Positions 31,741-43,263 of a stretch of DNA of 64,000 nucleotides are shown here, piece after piece; within the stretch, counting starts at the first letter, position 1; each line of letters opens with the position of its first letter. A program made the position numbers and the translations under genes. Source of the stretch: Paracoccus versutus (GTDB lineage: Bacteria > Pseudomonadota > Alphaproteobacteria > Rhodobacterales > Rhodobacteraceae); assembly GCF_000763885.1 (NCBI RefSeq), contig NZ_JRKO01000004.1, positions 1-64,000 on the forward strand. The letters run 5' to 3'. The notes beneath the pieces are model-generated. The model was not told where the DNA came from and made no database searches. It worked only from the letters and a program-made list of their open reading frames with translations.

Positions 31741-31755
31741 TTAACAGAGGGTTAA
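31741..31755 (-). promoter_or_regulatory. CtrA-type box TTAA-N7-TTAA before cckA
   Basis: TTAACCCTCTGTTAA on the minus strand is a full TTAA-N7-TTAA match to the CtrA consensus. It spans the rsmB stop codon (31752-31754) and lies 47 bp upstream of the cckA start, where it could control a promoter private to cckA. Confidence 0.6.
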
Positions 31756-32903
31756 CGGCGGCGCATCAGCGCCAGATAAAAGCCGTCCGAGGCCGAAAGC
31801 GGGGAAAAATGCCGTGCCAGGATCTGCTCGAACCGGGGATCGCGCGCCAGGAAACCCTGCACCTGCTCGTCGTTTTCGACGGCCAGGACTGAGCAGGTCA
31901 TATAGGCCAGGTGCCCGCCTTCGGCGACGAAGCCCGCCGCCTGCTCCAGGATCAAGGCTTGCCGGCTTGCAAGCCGATCCAGATCGTCGCGGGTCAGGCG
32001 CCATTTGGCATCCGGGCTGCGCCGCCAGGTTCCGCTGCCCGAACAGGGCACGTCCGCGACGACCGTGTCGAAGCGGCCCGCCACCTGGCCGGGCGCCGCC
32101 AGACGGATGCGCACCCCCGCCCGTTCGGCGCGCGCGGGCAGGTCGGCCATGCGCGCCGCGTCGATGTCATGCGCGACGACCGGGCTTGCGCCCCGCGCCG
32201 CCAGCGCCAGCGCCTTGCCGCCGCCGCCGGCGCAGAAATCCAGCAGGCTGCCCCGCGCCGGCAGGGCCGCGCAGGCCATCTGCGGCGACAGATCCTGCAA
32301 CTCGACCAGCCCTTCGCGATAGGCGCGGCTGGCGGCCAGGCGCCGGGCGCCCTTGGTGATGCGCAGCGCCGTCGGCAGGTCGGGATGGGGCACGGCCGCG
32401 ATGCCCTCCCCGGCCAACGCGGCGACGGCTCGGGCGGGATCGGCGCGGCGCAGGTTGACCCGCAGCCAGACCGGCGCACGCTCGCGCATGGCCAGCGCCA
32501 CGGGCTCGGCATCCGGGCCAAGCGCCTTGCGCCACAGCGGCAGCAGCCAGTCGGGCAGGTCCAGTGCCTCGTCCGGCGTGGGCGCGTGCCCCGCCACCCG
32601 CTCGGCATCCGAAAGCAGCGGCGGCCCGTGGCCTTCGCCGGTGAAAAGCGCGTCCGGGTCCAGCCCCTCGTCGCGGCACATGCCAAGCAGCAGCCCGCGC
32701 CCGGACAGCGCCCCGCCCAGGGCGGCGCGCGACCGCAGCCGGCGCAGGGCGTCGAAGACCAGATCCCGCACCGCGGCGCGGTCGCCCGAGCCGGCAAAGC
32801 GGCTGGCGCGCGCCCAGCGGATCAGCGCCGCTTCGGCGGCCTGCCCGTCAAGGATGCGGTCAAGGATGGCGATGGCCGCGGCGGCACGGGCGGCGGGCGT
32901 CAT
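31752..32903 (-). CDS. RsmB/NOP-family rRNA cytosine-C5 methyltransferase
   Basis: A 383-residue SAM-dependent RNA methyltransferase of the RsmB (Sun/NOL1) family, which methylates a cytosine in rRNA. The N-terminal NusB-like part is shortened. SAM motif I is [16 protein letters not shown] (about residue 221), motif IV holds the first Cys in [21 protein letters not shown] (about 283) and motif VI the second Cys in [12 protein letters not shown] (about 342). It is part of the same-strand run guaB, lytic transglycosylase, rsmB, cckA. Which cytosine it modifies is not certain, so no symbol is given. Confidence 0.9.
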   Translation of the reverse strand: MTPAARAAAAIAILDRILDGQAAEAALIRWARASRFAGSGDRAAVRDLVFDALRRLRSRAALGGALSGRGLLLGMCRDEGLDPDALFTGEGHGPPLLSDAERVAGHAPTPDEALDLPDWLLPLWRKALGPDAEPVALAMRERAPVWLRVNLRRADPARAVAALAGEGIAAVPHPDLPTALRITKGARRLAASRAYREGLVELQDLSPQMACAALPARGSLLDFCAGGGGKALALAARGASPVVAHDIDAARMADLPARAERAGVRIRLAAPGQVAGRFDTVVADVPCSGSGTWRRSPDAKWRLTRDDLDRLASRQALILEQAAGFVAEGGHLAYMTCSVLAVENDEQVQGFLARDPRFEQILARHFSPLSASDGFYLALMRRR

Positions 32904-32969
32904 GTCAGGCAGCGTCCCAGGCGCGGAAGGTGGCGGATGGGGTCCAGAAAAGGTGCCGGCGAGGCTTTG

Positions 32970-33776
32970 TCAATCCCGCCGGGCCACCGCCCCCGGCTGC
33001 CAGAGCAAGGCGCCTTCGTCATCGGCCCCGGCCAGGCGGATCGCAATCATCGGCCCACCCCCCGCCGCCAGGGGCGAACGTCCCGCGGCCAGCACCGCCA
33101 ACGAGCCGGGCCGCCCCGTCACATCGCTGCCAAGGGGCGCGCCAAGCAGCATCACCCGCTCGCGCACCCGGCTGCGACGGGCGGTGCCGATCGCGGCGAA
33201 GCTGTTATAGGTCTCGGGCGAATCCGCCATGCCCGAAAATCCCCGTTCGCGCAGCATCTGAAGCAGCGTGTCGAAACGGGCCAGGTAGCGCTGCGCATGG
33301 ACCGGGGTGCGGGAATGGAACGCCCCCGCCGCCTGCCGCCAATCGCCCGTCTCGTCATGCAGCTGGCGCAGGAAGCGGGCGGCATAGCGGGCGTTTTCCA
33401 GCGGATCGAACATCTGCGCCACCGACGAGAAATGCGCGCCGTGCCAGCGATAGTTCAGCTGGAAGCAGCCGATGTCGAGATTGGTGCGCCCCTGCGCCAG
33501 ACGATCCTGGGCAAAGGCGACGGCGCTGGCGGGATCGTCGAACCAGGTGCCCTCGCCCTCGGCATTGGCGCTCCAGGCCCAGGGGCGCACCAGCCCGTCC
33601 AGGCGGCGCCCGGTCTCGGTCAGCGTCAGCGCGCCCAGGATGTCGGCGGGAACCCCGCTTTCCGCGGCGGCTTGCTGCGCGGCCCATTCGCACACATCGG
33701 CCGAGGGCAGCGCCAGCGCGCGGATGGGCGCCAGGACCAGCGCCAGAACATATAGAATTGCAACAAGACGGAACAT
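32970..33776 (-). CDS. Lytic transglycosylase with SLT-like domain
   Basis: A 268-residue exported protein. The signal peptide (about residues 1-23) ends ALA before LPSADVCEW. The catalytic region has ADILGALTLTETGR, with the likely catalytic Glu, then NLDIGCFQLNYRWHGAHF and FDPLENARYAARFL, the usual SLT goose-lysozyme layout. It should cleave peptidoglycan between MurNAc and GlcNAc in the periplasm. The C-terminal third has no recognised domain. It lies between guaB and rsmB on the same strand. Confidence 0.83.
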   Translation of the reverse strand: MFRLVAILYVLALVLAPIRALALPSADVCEWAAQQAAAESGVPADILGALTLTETGRRLDGLVRPWAWSANAEGEGTWFDDPASAVAFAQDRLAQGRTNLDIGCFQLNYRWHGAHFSSVAQMFDPLENARYAARFLRQLHDETGDWRQAAGAFHSRTPVHAQRYLARFDTLLQMLRERGFSGMADSPETYNSFAAIGTARRSRVRERVMLLGAPLGSDVTGRPGSLAVLAAGRSPLAAGGGPMIAIRLAGADDEGALLWQPGAVARRD

Positions 33777-33872
33777 GAAACGGCCACAGACAAGGACTCT
33801 CTGGCCGTCTCTAGCGCGGGGCGGTTAAGATTCGGTAAGCGGGGCCCGTGGCCGGCCCCGCCGCAGGCCGGA

Positions 33873-35390
<1,518 letters not shown>

Positions 35391-36362
35391 TCAGGCGATG
35401 GCCGCGTTGGTTTTCATGGCCAGCCCGCCGCTGGCCCAGGCGCGCCAGACCCGGAACAGGATCGGCAGCACCACCAGGCTTGCCGTCACCAGCAGGATCT
35501 GCGCCGGCAGCGCCCAGCCCGGCGTAAAGCCCGAGACCGCAGTCCACAGCCCCGCCGTCGCCGCCAGCGGGAAGGTGAAGGCGCCCCAAAGCGGCGAGAA
35601 CCCCGCCTCGACCAGCCAGCGCAGGCGCAGGGCGGCCAGGACCAGCGCCGCGGCCGCCGCCCAGGCCAGCCCCAGCGCCACCTGCTGCCAGCCAAGCGCG
35701 GCGGCGACATTGCCCAGCATGGCGATGGGGGCCAGGTGGATCATCAGCAGCGGGCGCAAAGGCGCCGGCAGCCGTTCGGTCAGGGCCTGATACAGGCTGA
35801 CGGCCCAGACAAAGCCCGCCATGGCCGCCATCGGCCACCACAGCGCCTCGGCCAGCGCCGTCCAGCCGAAGCCGGCGGCCGCCTGCGCGGCGACGATGGG
35901 CCCGACGAAGGTCAGCTGCCAGACCGGCGTCACCCGCCCCTGCCCCGGCATGCGGACCATGACCGGGATCGCCACGGCCCAGAAGGCCAGATGCGCCGCC
36001 ATGCCGGCGACCAGCACCCCCTGGGCCAGGGCCGGCGCAAAGGGGGCAAGCAGCTGCGCCGCGACATAGATGCCGACCAGCGCCGCCGCGATGCCGGCGC
36101 GGCCGGGCAGGACGCGCAATTCCTCGACCAGCACGGCGGGGCGGCGAAACAGCTTGCTGCCATAGGCCAGGACCGCAAAGCCCCAGGCCGCGACGACCAT
36201 GCCCACCATCATCCCCGAAAGCCCCGGCGGCAGGCCGAAGCGCGCCGTCGCCGCGCGCCAGGCCAGGGCAAGCCCCAGCGCGCCCAGCAGCGGCGGAAAG
36301 ATCGCGGGCGGAACCCGGCGCCAGAGGCCGGGCGGGTTGAGCCGGGGTGGGGCGAAGCGCAT
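35391..36362 (-). CDS. TehA/SLAC1-family (TDT) membrane transporter
   Basis: A 323-residue protein with about ten hydrophobic helices and the tellurite-resistance/dicarboxylate transporter (TDT, TehA-SLAC1) layout, including PPAIFPPLLGALGLALAWR at helix 1 and a conserved central Phe in the TFPLAATAG region, typical of SLAC1-type anion channels. Start 36362 follows a strong GGGAGGTC site. It may move anions such as sulfite, C4-dicarboxylate or nitrate; resistance to tellurite is not implied. It lies 69 bp upstream of guaB. Confidence 0.78.
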   Translation of the reverse strand: MRFAPPRLNPPGLWRRVPPAIFPPLLGALGLALAWRAATARFGLPPGLSGMMVGMVVAAWGFAVLAYGSKLFRRPAVLVEELRVLPGRAGIAAALVGIYVAAQLLAPFAPALAQGVLVAGMAAHLAFWAVAIPVMVRMPGQGRVTPVWQLTFVGPIVAAQAAAGFGWTALAEALWWPMAAMAGFVWAVSLYQALTERLPAPLRPLLMIHLAPIAMLGNVAAALGWQQVALGLAWAAAAALVLAALRLRWLVEAGFSPLWGAFTFPLAATAGLWTAVSGFTPGWALPAQILLVTASLVVLPILFRVWRAWASGGLAMKTNAAIA

Positions 36363-36531
36363 GACGGACCTCCCTTGATCCTTCATGTCATAGCGTTGCC
36401 GGCAGGCCACGCCAGAGCGGCCGGATGCGTCAGAACGCCGCGTTACCGGGCGCCGGCGATTGACGCAAGCGGGCAGGCTGCCGCAGGTTGAACCAAGGGG
36501 TTCGTCACGAACCTGGCTAGGGAGGAAAACC

Positions 36532-37680
36532 ATGAAAAGGATCGTCACCGGCATCGGCGCCCTGCTGGCAAGCGCCGCGCCCGTTCTGGCCGGCGGGATC
36601 GAGCGCGCGCCGCAATCGCTGGCGCCGCTGTTCGAGCAGGGAAACTACGCCGAACTGAGCTTCGGCGGGGTGAACCCGGACGTGCAGGGCACGGATGCCG
36701 CGGGCTTCGGGACGGGTGACGTGGCGCAGGGCTACGGCTTCTTCGGTCTCGCCTACAAGCACCAGTTCACCGACAACCTGTCCGGCGCGATCATCGTCGA
36801 GCAGCCCTTCGGCGCGGATGTGCGCTATCCCATGCTCGCCGCTCCATCGCCGTTGATGGATGTGCTGGACGGCACGGCGGTCGAGGTCAATTCGACCACC
36901 TACACCGCGCTGCTGCGCTACAAGTTCGACAACAACTTTTCGGTGCATGGCGGCATTCGCGGTTCGCACGCCGACGGTAAGGTTCGGCTGCGCGGCACGG
37001 GATATGGCGGCGCCCCGCCGGCAGGCGTAAGCGGATATGATCTCGACCTGGACGGCGCCTGGGGCATGGGCTGGGTCGCGGGAGTGGCTTATGAGATGCC
37101 AGAGATCGCCGCGCGGGTCTCGCTGACCTACAATTCGCCGATCACCCACGACTTCAAGATGCACGAGGGGTTCAGCGGCACCGAAATCGCGGCCGACGAT
37201 TATGAAGTGAAGACTCCGCGCAGCTGGACGCTGGAGGGCCAGACGGGAATTGCTGCCGACACGCTGCTGTTCGGCTCGATCCGCTGGGTGAAGTGGTCCG
37301 AGTTCAAGGTGGAGAACCTGGTTTTCCCGCGGCCCACCCCGCTGGGCGACGTGCCGCTGGTCGAGGTCGAGGACACGACCACCTACACCATCGGCGTGGG
37401 ACGCAAGTTCACCGAGAACTGGTCGGGGTCGATCTCGTTCCTGTATGAGCCGAGCGAAGGCGACACCGTGTCGCCGTTGGCCCCGGTCAACGGCCGCAAG
37501 GGCGTGACGCTGGCGGCGGTCTATACCATGGACAACATCAAGATCACCACCGGCATCAACTATACCAAGCTGGGCGACGCGACCCTTGGCGTCGGGCCCA
37601 GCGGCAACAAGCGCGAGGTCGCCAGGATGGATGACGGCGACGCCTGGGGCATCGGGGTCCGCATCGGCTATTCCTTCTAA
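36532..37680 (+). CDS. FadL/OmpP1/TodX-family outer-membrane transporter
   Basis: A 382-residue outer-membrane barrel. The signal peptide ends VLA before GGIERAP. The N-terminal FEQGNYAELSFGGVNPDVQG and repeated beta-hairpins (LRYKFDNNFSVHGGIRG, TLEGQTGIAADTLLFGSIRW) fit the FadL family, and the C-terminal Phe in GIGVRIGYSF is an outer-membrane sorting signal. A GGGAGGAAAACC site precedes the ATG. FadL proteins import long-chain fatty acids or other hydrophobic compounds. A strong terminator follows, so it is a single-gene unit. Confidence 0.88.
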   Translation: MKRIVTGIGALLASAAPVLAGGIERAPQSLAPLFEQGNYAELSFGGVNPDVQGTDAAGFGTGDVAQGYGFFGLAYKHQFTDNLSGAIIVEQPFGADVRYPMLAAPSPLMDVLDGTAVEVNSTTYTALLRYKFDNNFSVHGGIRGSHADGKVRLRGTGYGGAPPAGVSGYDLDLDGAWGMGWVAGVAYEMPEIAARVSLTYNSPITHDFKMHEGFSGTEIAADDYEVKTPRSWTLEGQTGIAADTLLFGSIRWVKWSEFKVENLVFPRPTPLGDVPLVEVEDTTTYTIGVGRKFTENWSGSISFLYEPSEGDTVSPLAPVNGRKGVTLAAVYTMDNIKITTGINYTKLGDATLGVGPSGNKREVARMDDGDAWGIGVRIGYSF

Positions 37681-37698
37681 GATTGGCGAAAGCTTGAA

Positions 37699-37727
37699 GG
37701 CCCCGGCTCGCGCCGGGGCCATTTTCA
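37699..37727 (+). terminator. Rho-independent terminator after the FadL-type gene
   Basis: Perfect 9-bp stem GGCCCCGGC (37699-37707) / GCCGGGGCC (37712-37720), loop TCGC, then ATTTTCA; 18 bp after the stop. Confidence 0.82.
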
Positions 37728-37730
37728 CAG

Positions 37731-37804
37731 CTTCTTCGTTGCTTAAATACCCATGGAACATCGCCGGCGGGCGCCGTCGCATGAGTATTTGCAGAACAGA
37801 GAAG
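37731..37804. repeat. Inverted pair of GGRTATTTG elements
   Basis: A minus-oriented copy (37731-37753; GGGTATTTAAGCAACGAAG then AAG on the minus strand) and a plus-oriented copy (37783-37804; GAGTATTTGCAGAACAGAGA then AG) face away from each other around 29 bp, between convergent fadL-like and murD genes. Confidence 0.6.
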
Positions 37805-37817
37805 ATCGAGGAGAAGA

Positions 37818-39218
37818 TCAGCCGCGCAAGGCCTGGACCAGGGCGGTGAAATGCTCGCCGCGCTTTTCGAAATTCGGGTATTGGTCGAAGCTGGCGGCGG
37901 CGGGGGCAAGCAGCACCGTCTCGCCCGGCTGGGCCTCGGCCGCGGCGCGGGCGACGGCCTGCTCCATGGTCTCGGCGATCTCATGCGGGGTCTGGCCGAT
38001 CTGGAGCGCGAAGTCGCGGGCGGAATGGCCGATCAGATAGGCCTTGGTGACATTGCCGAGGAAGGGGGCCAGCGCCTCGATGCCGCCGTCCTTGCCCATG
38101 CCGCCGGCGATCCAGCGGATGCGCGGGAAGGCGGCCAGCGCCTTGGCGGCGGCATCGACATTGGTGGCCTTGCTGTCGTTGACCCAGGCCACGCCGCCGA
38201 TCTCGGCCACGGTCTGGCTGCGATGCGGCAGGCCCTGGAAGCTGTGGAAGGCGCGCTCGATCTCGCGCGGGGCGATGCCGACGGCGCGGGTCGCGGCATA
38301 GGCGGCGCAGGCGTTCTGGTGGTTGTGCTCGCCTGGCAGCCCCTTGACCTCGCGCAGGTCGATCGAACCGGCCTGGCGGCCCTTGCGGTATTCCGAAAGG
38401 AAGCCCTTGCGGGCAAAGACCGACCAGCCGAAATGATCGAGCTTCTGCCCCGAGGAGATGCGGATCACCCGGTCGTCCGAAGGGGCCATGGCAAGCTGGC
38501 CGGCAAGATAGCGGCCCTCGGGCTCATCGACGCCGATCACGGCGCGGTCCGGCCCGCCCTCGGCGAAAAGCCGGCGCTTGGCGGCGAAATAGCCGCCCAG
38601 GCCGCCATGGCGGTCGAGATGGTCGGGCGAAAGATTCGTGAAGACGGCGACATCCGGGGTCAGGGCGCGGGCCAGGTCGGTCTGGTAGCTGGAGAGTTCC
38701 AGCACCACCACCTCGCCGTCATGGGCGGGTTCCAGCGACAGCACGCCGGTGCCGATATTGCCGCCGATCTGGGTCGGGCGGCCGGCTTCCTTCAGGATAT
38801 GGTGGATCAGCGCGGTGGTGGTGGATTTGCCGTTCGAGCCGGTCACGGCGATGACGCGCGGGGTGGTGTCGAACCGTTCCCATTCCGCCGTGGCGAAGCT
38901 GCGGAAGAACAGGCCGATGTCGTTGTCGACCGGCACGCCGAGTTCATAGGCTTTCGCGATGACCGGGTGCGGCTTGGGGTAGAGATGCGGGATGCCGGGG
39001 CTGGTGATCAGCGCCGAGATGCCGTCCCAATTGGCGTCGCGGGTCAGGTCGAGGACGGTCATGCCGTCGGCCGCCGCCTGTTCGCGGGTGTCCAGCCCGT
39101 CGTCCCAGACCACGACCCGAGCGCCGCCCGCGGCGAGCGCGGCGGCGGTGGCGCGGCCCGAGCGGCCGAGGCCGAGCACGGCGATGGTCTGGTTCTGGAC
39201 GCCCTGGACCGGGATCAT
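37818..39218 (-). CDS. murD: UDP-MurNAc-L-alanine:D-glutamate ligase
   Basis: A 466-residue Mur ligase that adds D-Glu to UDP-MurNAc-L-Ala. The N-terminal [20 protein letters not shown] is the UDP-binding fold. The ATP loop is [19 protein letters not shown] (about residue 118); ELSSYQTD (about 165), [12 protein letters not shown] (about 185) and [19 protein letters not shown] (about 290) follow. Start 39218 (MIPVQG) is chosen; an upstream in-frame ATG at 39284 runs through the intergenic element. Separated from mraY by 81 bp that hold a hairpin and element. Confidence 0.96.
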   Translation of the reverse strand: MIPVQGVQNQTIAVLGLGRSGRATAAALAAGGARVVVWDDGLDTREQAAADGMTVLDLTRDANWDGISALITSPGIPHLYPKPHPVIAKAYELGVPVDNDIGLFFRSFATAEWERFDTTPRVIAVTGSNGKSTTTALIHHILKEAGRPTQIGGNIGTGVLSLEPAHDGEVVVLELSSYQTDLARALTPDVAVFTNLSPDHLDRHGGLGGYFAAKRRLFAEGGPDRAVIGVDEPEGRYLAGQLAMAPSDDRVIRISSGQKLDHFGWSVFARKGFLSEYRKGRQAGSIDLREVKGLPGEHNHQNACAAYAATRAVGIAPREIERAFHSFQGLPHRSQTVAEIGGVAWVNDSKATNVDAAAKALAAFPRIRWIAGGMGKDGGIEALAPFLGNVTKAYLIGHSARDFALQIGQTPHEIAETMEQAVARAAAEAQPGETVLLAPAAASFDQYPNFEKRGEHFTALVQALRG

Positions 39219-39241
39219 GCTGTTTCCTTCGCTGTTGCAGG

Positions 39242-39295
39242 CCGGGGGCGCTTCGCCCCCCGGACCCCCCGAGAGTATTTGCAAAACGGAGAAAG
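39242..39295. repeat. Hairpin plus GGRTATTTG element inside the mur cluster
   Basis: Stem CCGGGGGCG (39242-39250) / CGCCCCCCGG (39254-39263) with loop CTT, a CCCCCC run, then GAGAGTATTTGCAAAACGGA and GAAAG (39271-39295). The element is plus-oriented, opposite to the minus-strand genes mraY and murD that it separates. Confidence 0.6.
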
Positions 39296-39299
39296 CCTG

Positions 39300-40382
39300 T
39301 CAGCGCAGCTTCAGGGTGGCAAGCCCGATCAGCGCCAGGATCAGCGCGATGATCCAGAAACGGATCACGATCTGCGCCTCGCCCCAGCCCTTCTTTTCGA
39401 AATGGTGGTGGATCGGGGCCATCAGGAACACCCGCTTGCCGGTGCGCTTGAAATAGAGCACCTGGATGATGACCGACAGCGCCTCGACCACGAAAAGCCC
39501 GCCGACGATGGCCAGGACGATCTCGTGCTTGGTGACGACCGCGATGGCGCCCAGGGCACCGCCGAGCGCGAGGCTGCCGGTATCGCCCATGAAGACGGCG
39601 GCGGGGGGCGCGTTATACCACAGGAAGCCCAGGCCGCCGCCGATCAGCGCCGCGACGAAGACCGCAAGCTCCCCGGTGCCGGGCACGAAATGCACGCCGA
39701 GGTAATTGGCGAAATTCGCGTTGCCGACCATATAGGCGATCACCGCGAAGCTGCCGGCCGCGATCATCACCGGCATGATCGCCAGCCCGTCGAGCCCGTC
39801 GGTCAGGTTCACCGCATTGGCCGCGCCCAGGATCACCAGCACGGCGAAGGGCACGTAGAGCAGGCCCAGGTTGATCAGCGCATCCTTGAAGAAGGGCAGC
39901 GCCAGCTCGCCGCTGAGCGCCGCCGGGTGCAGCCAGGCGGCCGCGGCGCCGGCGGCGGCGGCGATGCAGAGCCCGATCAGCAGCCGCACCTTGCCCGAGA
40001 GCCCCGCGTGATGCTGCTTCGTGACCTTGGCATAGTCGTCGGCAAAGCCGATGGCGGCGAAGCCCAGCGTGACCAAAAGCACGATCCAGACATAGCCGTT
40101 GTCGAGCCGCGCCCAGAGCAGCGTGCCGATGCTGAGCGCGGCGAGGATCAGCAGCCCGCCCATGGTCGGGGTGCCGGCCTTGGAGAAATGGTTCTGCGGC
40201 CCGTCGTCGCGGATCGGCTGGCCCTTTTTCTGCTTGCGGCGCAGCAGGTCGATCAGCGGCCGGCCGAAGAAGAAGCCGAAGAGCAGCGCGGTGAAGAAGG
40301 CGCCCCCGGCCCGGAAGGTGATATATCGGAAAAGGTTGAAGAAATCCCCGCCGTCGGAGAGGTTCGTGAGCCAATAGAGCAT
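39300..40382 (-). CDS. mraY: Phospho-MurNAc-pentapeptide transferase
   Basis: A 360-residue membrane enzyme with about ten helices that makes lipid I from UDP-MurNAc-pentapeptide and undecaprenyl phosphate. Motifs: [11 protein letters not shown] (about residue 70), the Asp pair in [13 protein letters not shown] (about 113), [13 protein letters not shown] (about 188), [14 protein letters not shown] (about 259) and [13 protein letters not shown] (about 322). Its ATG shares a base with the murF stop (TAATG). Confidence 0.98.
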   Translation of the reverse strand: MLYWLTNLSDGGDFFNLFRYITFRAGGAFFTALLFGFFFGRPLIDLLRRKQKKGQPIRDDGPQNHFSKAGTPTMGGLLILAALSIGTLLWARLDNGYVWIVLLVTLGFAAIGFADDYAKVTKQHHAGLSGKVRLLIGLCIAAAAGAAAAWLHPAALSGELALPFFKDALINLGLLYVPFAVLVILGAANAVNLTDGLDGLAIMPVMIAAGSFAVIAYMVGNANFANYLGVHFVPGTGELAVFVAALIGGGLGFLWYNAPPAAVFMGDTGSLALGGALGAIAVVTKHEIVLAIVGGLFVVEALSVIIQVLYFKRTGKRVFLMAPIHHHFEKKGWGEAQIVIRFWIIALILALIGLATLKLR

Positions 40383-41767
40383 TACGCTGTCCTTTCGCCA
40401 GGGGGCGTGCTTTGGCGCGTCCGCCGCAGCGCGTCAACCACCGTCGAGACCCTGGAGGACTTCGAACCCTTCACGAGCACGATATCGCCGGGCGCGACCA
40501 GTTCGGCCACGCTCTCGGCCAGTTCTGCGGCGGTTTCGGCATGGCGCCCGCGGCGGGCCTGGGGCAGCGCCTCGTGCAGGGCGCGCATGCGCGGGCCGGC
40601 GGTATGGACCAGGTCGACGGCCGGCATCGCGGGATCGGCGGCCATGCCGGCATGGAGCGCGATCTCGTCCGGGCCGAGTTCCAGCATGTCGCCCAGGATC
40701 GCCACCCGGCGCCCGCCGGTCAGCCGCGCCAGCGTCGCAAGCCCGGCCGAAAGCGAGGTGGGGTTGGAGTTATAGGCATCGTCGATCAGCCGGATGCCGC
40801 CCAGATCCTCGACCGCGCCGCGGCCCAGCGGCGGGCGCCAGTCGGAAAGGCGCGCCGCCGCCTGGGCCACGTCGGCCCCCGCGGCCGACAGCGCCGCCAG
40901 CACGCCGACCGCGTTCATGACGAAATGCGTGCCCGGAGTCGCCAGGGTGAAATCCACCACATCGCCCAGCACGCGGGCGCGGACCTGGGTGATGCCGTCC
41001 ACCGTCTCGGCCTTCAGCGGCCGGGCCATGCCCTGCTGGCCGAAGCCGATGACGATGGCGCCGGCCTCGTCGGCGCAGTCGCGCAGCAATTGCGTGACCG
41101 GCAGATCCTCGGGCAGGATGGCGCTGCCGGGCTGCATGAGACCGCGAAAGATCGCGCCCTTTTCGCGGGCGATGCCCTCGATGGTGCCGAAAGCCTCCAG
41201 GTGGGCGGCGGCGACGGTGGTGATCATGGCCACATGCGGGCGGGCGAGGCGGGCCAGCGGCTCGATCTCGCCCGGATGGTTCATGCCGATCTCGATGATG
41301 GCGAAATCGGTGTCCTGGGGCATGCGCGCCAGCGTCAGGGGCACGCCCCAATGGTTGTTGTAGCTGGCCTCGGCCGCGTGGATGCTGCCCTGCCCGGCAA
41401 GCGCGATGCGCGCCATCTCCTTGGTCGAGGTCTTGCCGACCGAGCCGGTGATGGCGATGACCTTGCCGCCCATCCGGGCGCGGCCGGCGCGGCCAAGCGC
41501 CTCCAGCGCCTGCAGGACGTCGGGGACGACCAGCAGCGGCGCATCCGGGGCCACGCCCTCGGGGATGCGGCTCACCAGCGCGGCGCCGGCGCCCTTTTCC
41601 AGGGCCTGGGCGACGAAGTCGTGGCCGTCGCGGGCGGCCTGCAGGGCAACGAACAGGTCGCCCGGCCGGATGGTGCGGGTGTCGATGGAGACGCCGCCGA
41701 CAGCAAAGTCACGGGTGGCGCGGCCGCCGGTCGCGGCGGCGGCATCCTGCGAGGTCCACAGCGTCAT
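40382..41767 (-). CDS. murF: UDP-MurNAc-tripeptide:D-Ala-D-Ala ligase
   Basis: A 461-residue Mur ligase that adds D-Ala-D-Ala to complete the UDP-MurNAc-pentapeptide. [16 protein letters not shown] marks the UDP-binding domain, [14 protein letters not shown] the ATP loop (about residue 107), [13 protein letters not shown] (about 157) and [15 protein letters not shown] (about 332) the catalytic and C-terminal blocks. It overlaps the murE stop by 4 bp (ATGA) and the mraY start by 1 bp. Confidence 0.97.
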   Translation of the reverse strand: MTLWTSQDAAAATGGRATRDFAVGGVSIDTRTIRPGDLFVALQAARDGHDFVAQALEKGAGAALVSRIPEGVAPDAPLLVVPDVLQALEALGRAGRARMGGKVIAITGSVGKTSTKEMARIALAGQGSIHAAEASYNNHWGVPLTLARMPQDTDFAIIEIGMNHPGEIEPLARLARPHVAMITTVAAAHLEAFGTIEGIAREKGAIFRGLMQPGSAILPEDLPVTQLLRDCADEAGAIVIGFGQQGMARPLKAETVDGITQVRARVLGDVVDFTLATPGTHFVMNAVGVLAALSAAGADVAQAAARLSDWRPPLGRGAVEDLGGIRLIDDAYNSNPTSLSAGLATLARLTGGRRVAILGDMLELGPDEIALHAGMAADPAMPAVDLVHTAGPRMRALHEALPQARRGRHAETAAELAESVAELVAPGDIVLVKGSKSSRVSTVVDALRRTRQSTPPGERTA

Positions 41768-43263
41768 ATCTTGCCATCCAGCGCCGCGACGGCCACCGAG
41801 GCCTGCTCGGCATCGTCGAAGGGATAAACGTCGTTGCCGATGATCTGGCCGGTCTCGTGGCCCTTGCCGGCGATCAGCAGCGCGTCGCCCGGCTGCAAGG
41901 CATCGACAGCGCGCAGGATCGCCTCGGCGCGGTCGCCGACCTCGATGGCCTCGGGGCCGGCGCCGGCCAGCACTTCGGCGCGGATCGCGGCCGGGTCTTC
42001 GCTGCGCGGGTTGTCGTCGGTCACATAGACCAGGTCGGCGAATTGCCGCGCCGCCTCGCCCATCAGCGGGCGCTTGAGCCGGTCGCGGTCGCCGCCGGCG
42101 CCAAAGACCACGACGATGCGGCCCATGACATGCGGGCGCAGGCTTTGCAGGGCCGAGGCCAGCGCGCCCGGCTTGTGGCTGTAGTCGACGAAGACCGCAG
42201 CACCGTTTTCCCGCATCGCCGCCAGTTCCATGCGGCCGCGCACGGTGGTCAGCCCCGGCAGGGTCTCGATCACACGGGGCGCCTCGTCGCCGGCGGCAAT
42301 GGCCAGGCCGGCGGCGGCCAGCACGTTTTCCGCCTGGAAGCCGCCGATCAGCGCCAGCCGCACCAGATGCGCCTGGCCATGCAGGCTGAAGCGCAAGTCC
42401 TGCCCGGTCGCGTCATAGCGCTGGCCCAGGATGCGCAGGTCGGCCGCCGCGTCCTTGCCGATGGTCGTCAGATCGAGGCCGCGTTCGCGCGCGATCCCCG
42501 CCATCTGCCGGCCGCGCGGGTCGTCGATATTGACGACCGCCCCGGCGCCCTCGTCCAGCAGATGATCGAAAAGCAGCGCCTTGGCGGCAAAATATTCGTC
42601 GAAGTCCTTGTGATAATCCAGGTGGTCCTGGCTGAAATTGGTGAAGGCGCCGGCCTTCAGCCGCACCCCGTCCAGCCGGCGCTGGTCGAGCCCGTGCGAG
42701 CTGGCCTCCATCGCCGCATGGGTGACGCCAGCAGCCGCCGCCTCGGCCAGCACCCGGTGCAGGGTGATCGGCTCGGGCGTGGTATGGGCCAGCTTGGCCT
42801 GGTAGTCGCCCTGCACGCCCATGGTGCCCAGGCTGATCGCCTTGTGGCCCAACGCCTGCCAGATCTGCCGGGTGAAGGTGGCGACCGAGGTCTTGCCCGA
42901 GGTGCCGGTGACGGCGACCATCGTCTCGGGCTGGGCGGCAAACCACAGGGCGCTCGCGCCCGCCAGCGCGGCGCGAGGATCCTCGGCCACCACCAGCGCG
43001 GCATCGGCGCCGGCCAGCACCTCGGCGGCGATCTCGGCGCCCTTGCGGTCGGTCAGGATCGCGGCCGCGCCCTGGCGCAGCGCATATTGGATGAACTCGC
43101 CCCCATGCGCGGCCGAACCCGGCAGGGCCGCGAACAGATGGCCGGGCCTGACCTGCCGCGAATCCACGGCAAGGCCCGTTATCTCGGGGTCGCGCCCCTT
43201 GTCCCCCCTCAGCCCCAGAAGGGACAGCCGCATCGCCCGCTCGGTCACGAAGCCTCCGCTCAT
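41764..43263 (-). CDS. murE: UDP-MurNAc-L-Ala-D-Glu:meso-diaminopimelate ligase
   Basis: A 499-residue Mur ligase that adds the third peptide residue. The ATP loop is AVTGTSGKTSVATF (about residue 116), TTPEPITLHRVLAEA (about 157) holds the substrate region, ASSHGLDQRRLDG (about 183) and NFSQDHLDYHKDFDEYF (about 205) follow. The late VTDDNPRSEDP (about 413) contains the DNPR motif that marks meso-diaminopimelate rather than lysine specificity. It is coupled to ftsI (TGATG) and murF (ATGA). Confidence 0.97.
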   Translation of the reverse strand: MSGGFVTERAMRLSLLGLRGDKGRDPEITGLAVDSRQVRPGHLFAALPGSAAHGGEFIQYALRQGAAAILTDRKGAEIAAEVLAGADAALVVAEDPRAALAGASALWFAAQPETMVAVTGTSGKTSVATFTRQIWQALGHKAISLGTMGVQGDYQAKLAHTTPEPITLHRVLAEAAAAGVTHAAMEASSHGLDQRRLDGVRLKAGAFTNFSQDHLDYHKDFDEYFAAKALLFDHLLDEGAGAVVNIDDPRGRQMAGIARERGLDLTTIGKDAAADLRILGQRYDATGQDLRFSLHGQAHLVRLALIGGFQAENVLAAAGLAIAAGDEAPRVIETLPGLTTVRGRMELAAMRENGAAVFVDYSHKPGALASALQSLRPHVMGRIVVVFGAGGDRDRLKRPLMGEAARQFADLVYVTDDNPRSEDPAAIRAEVLAGAGPEAIEVGDRAEAILRAVDALQPGDALLIAGKGHETGQIIGNDVYPFDDAEQASVAVAALDGKI

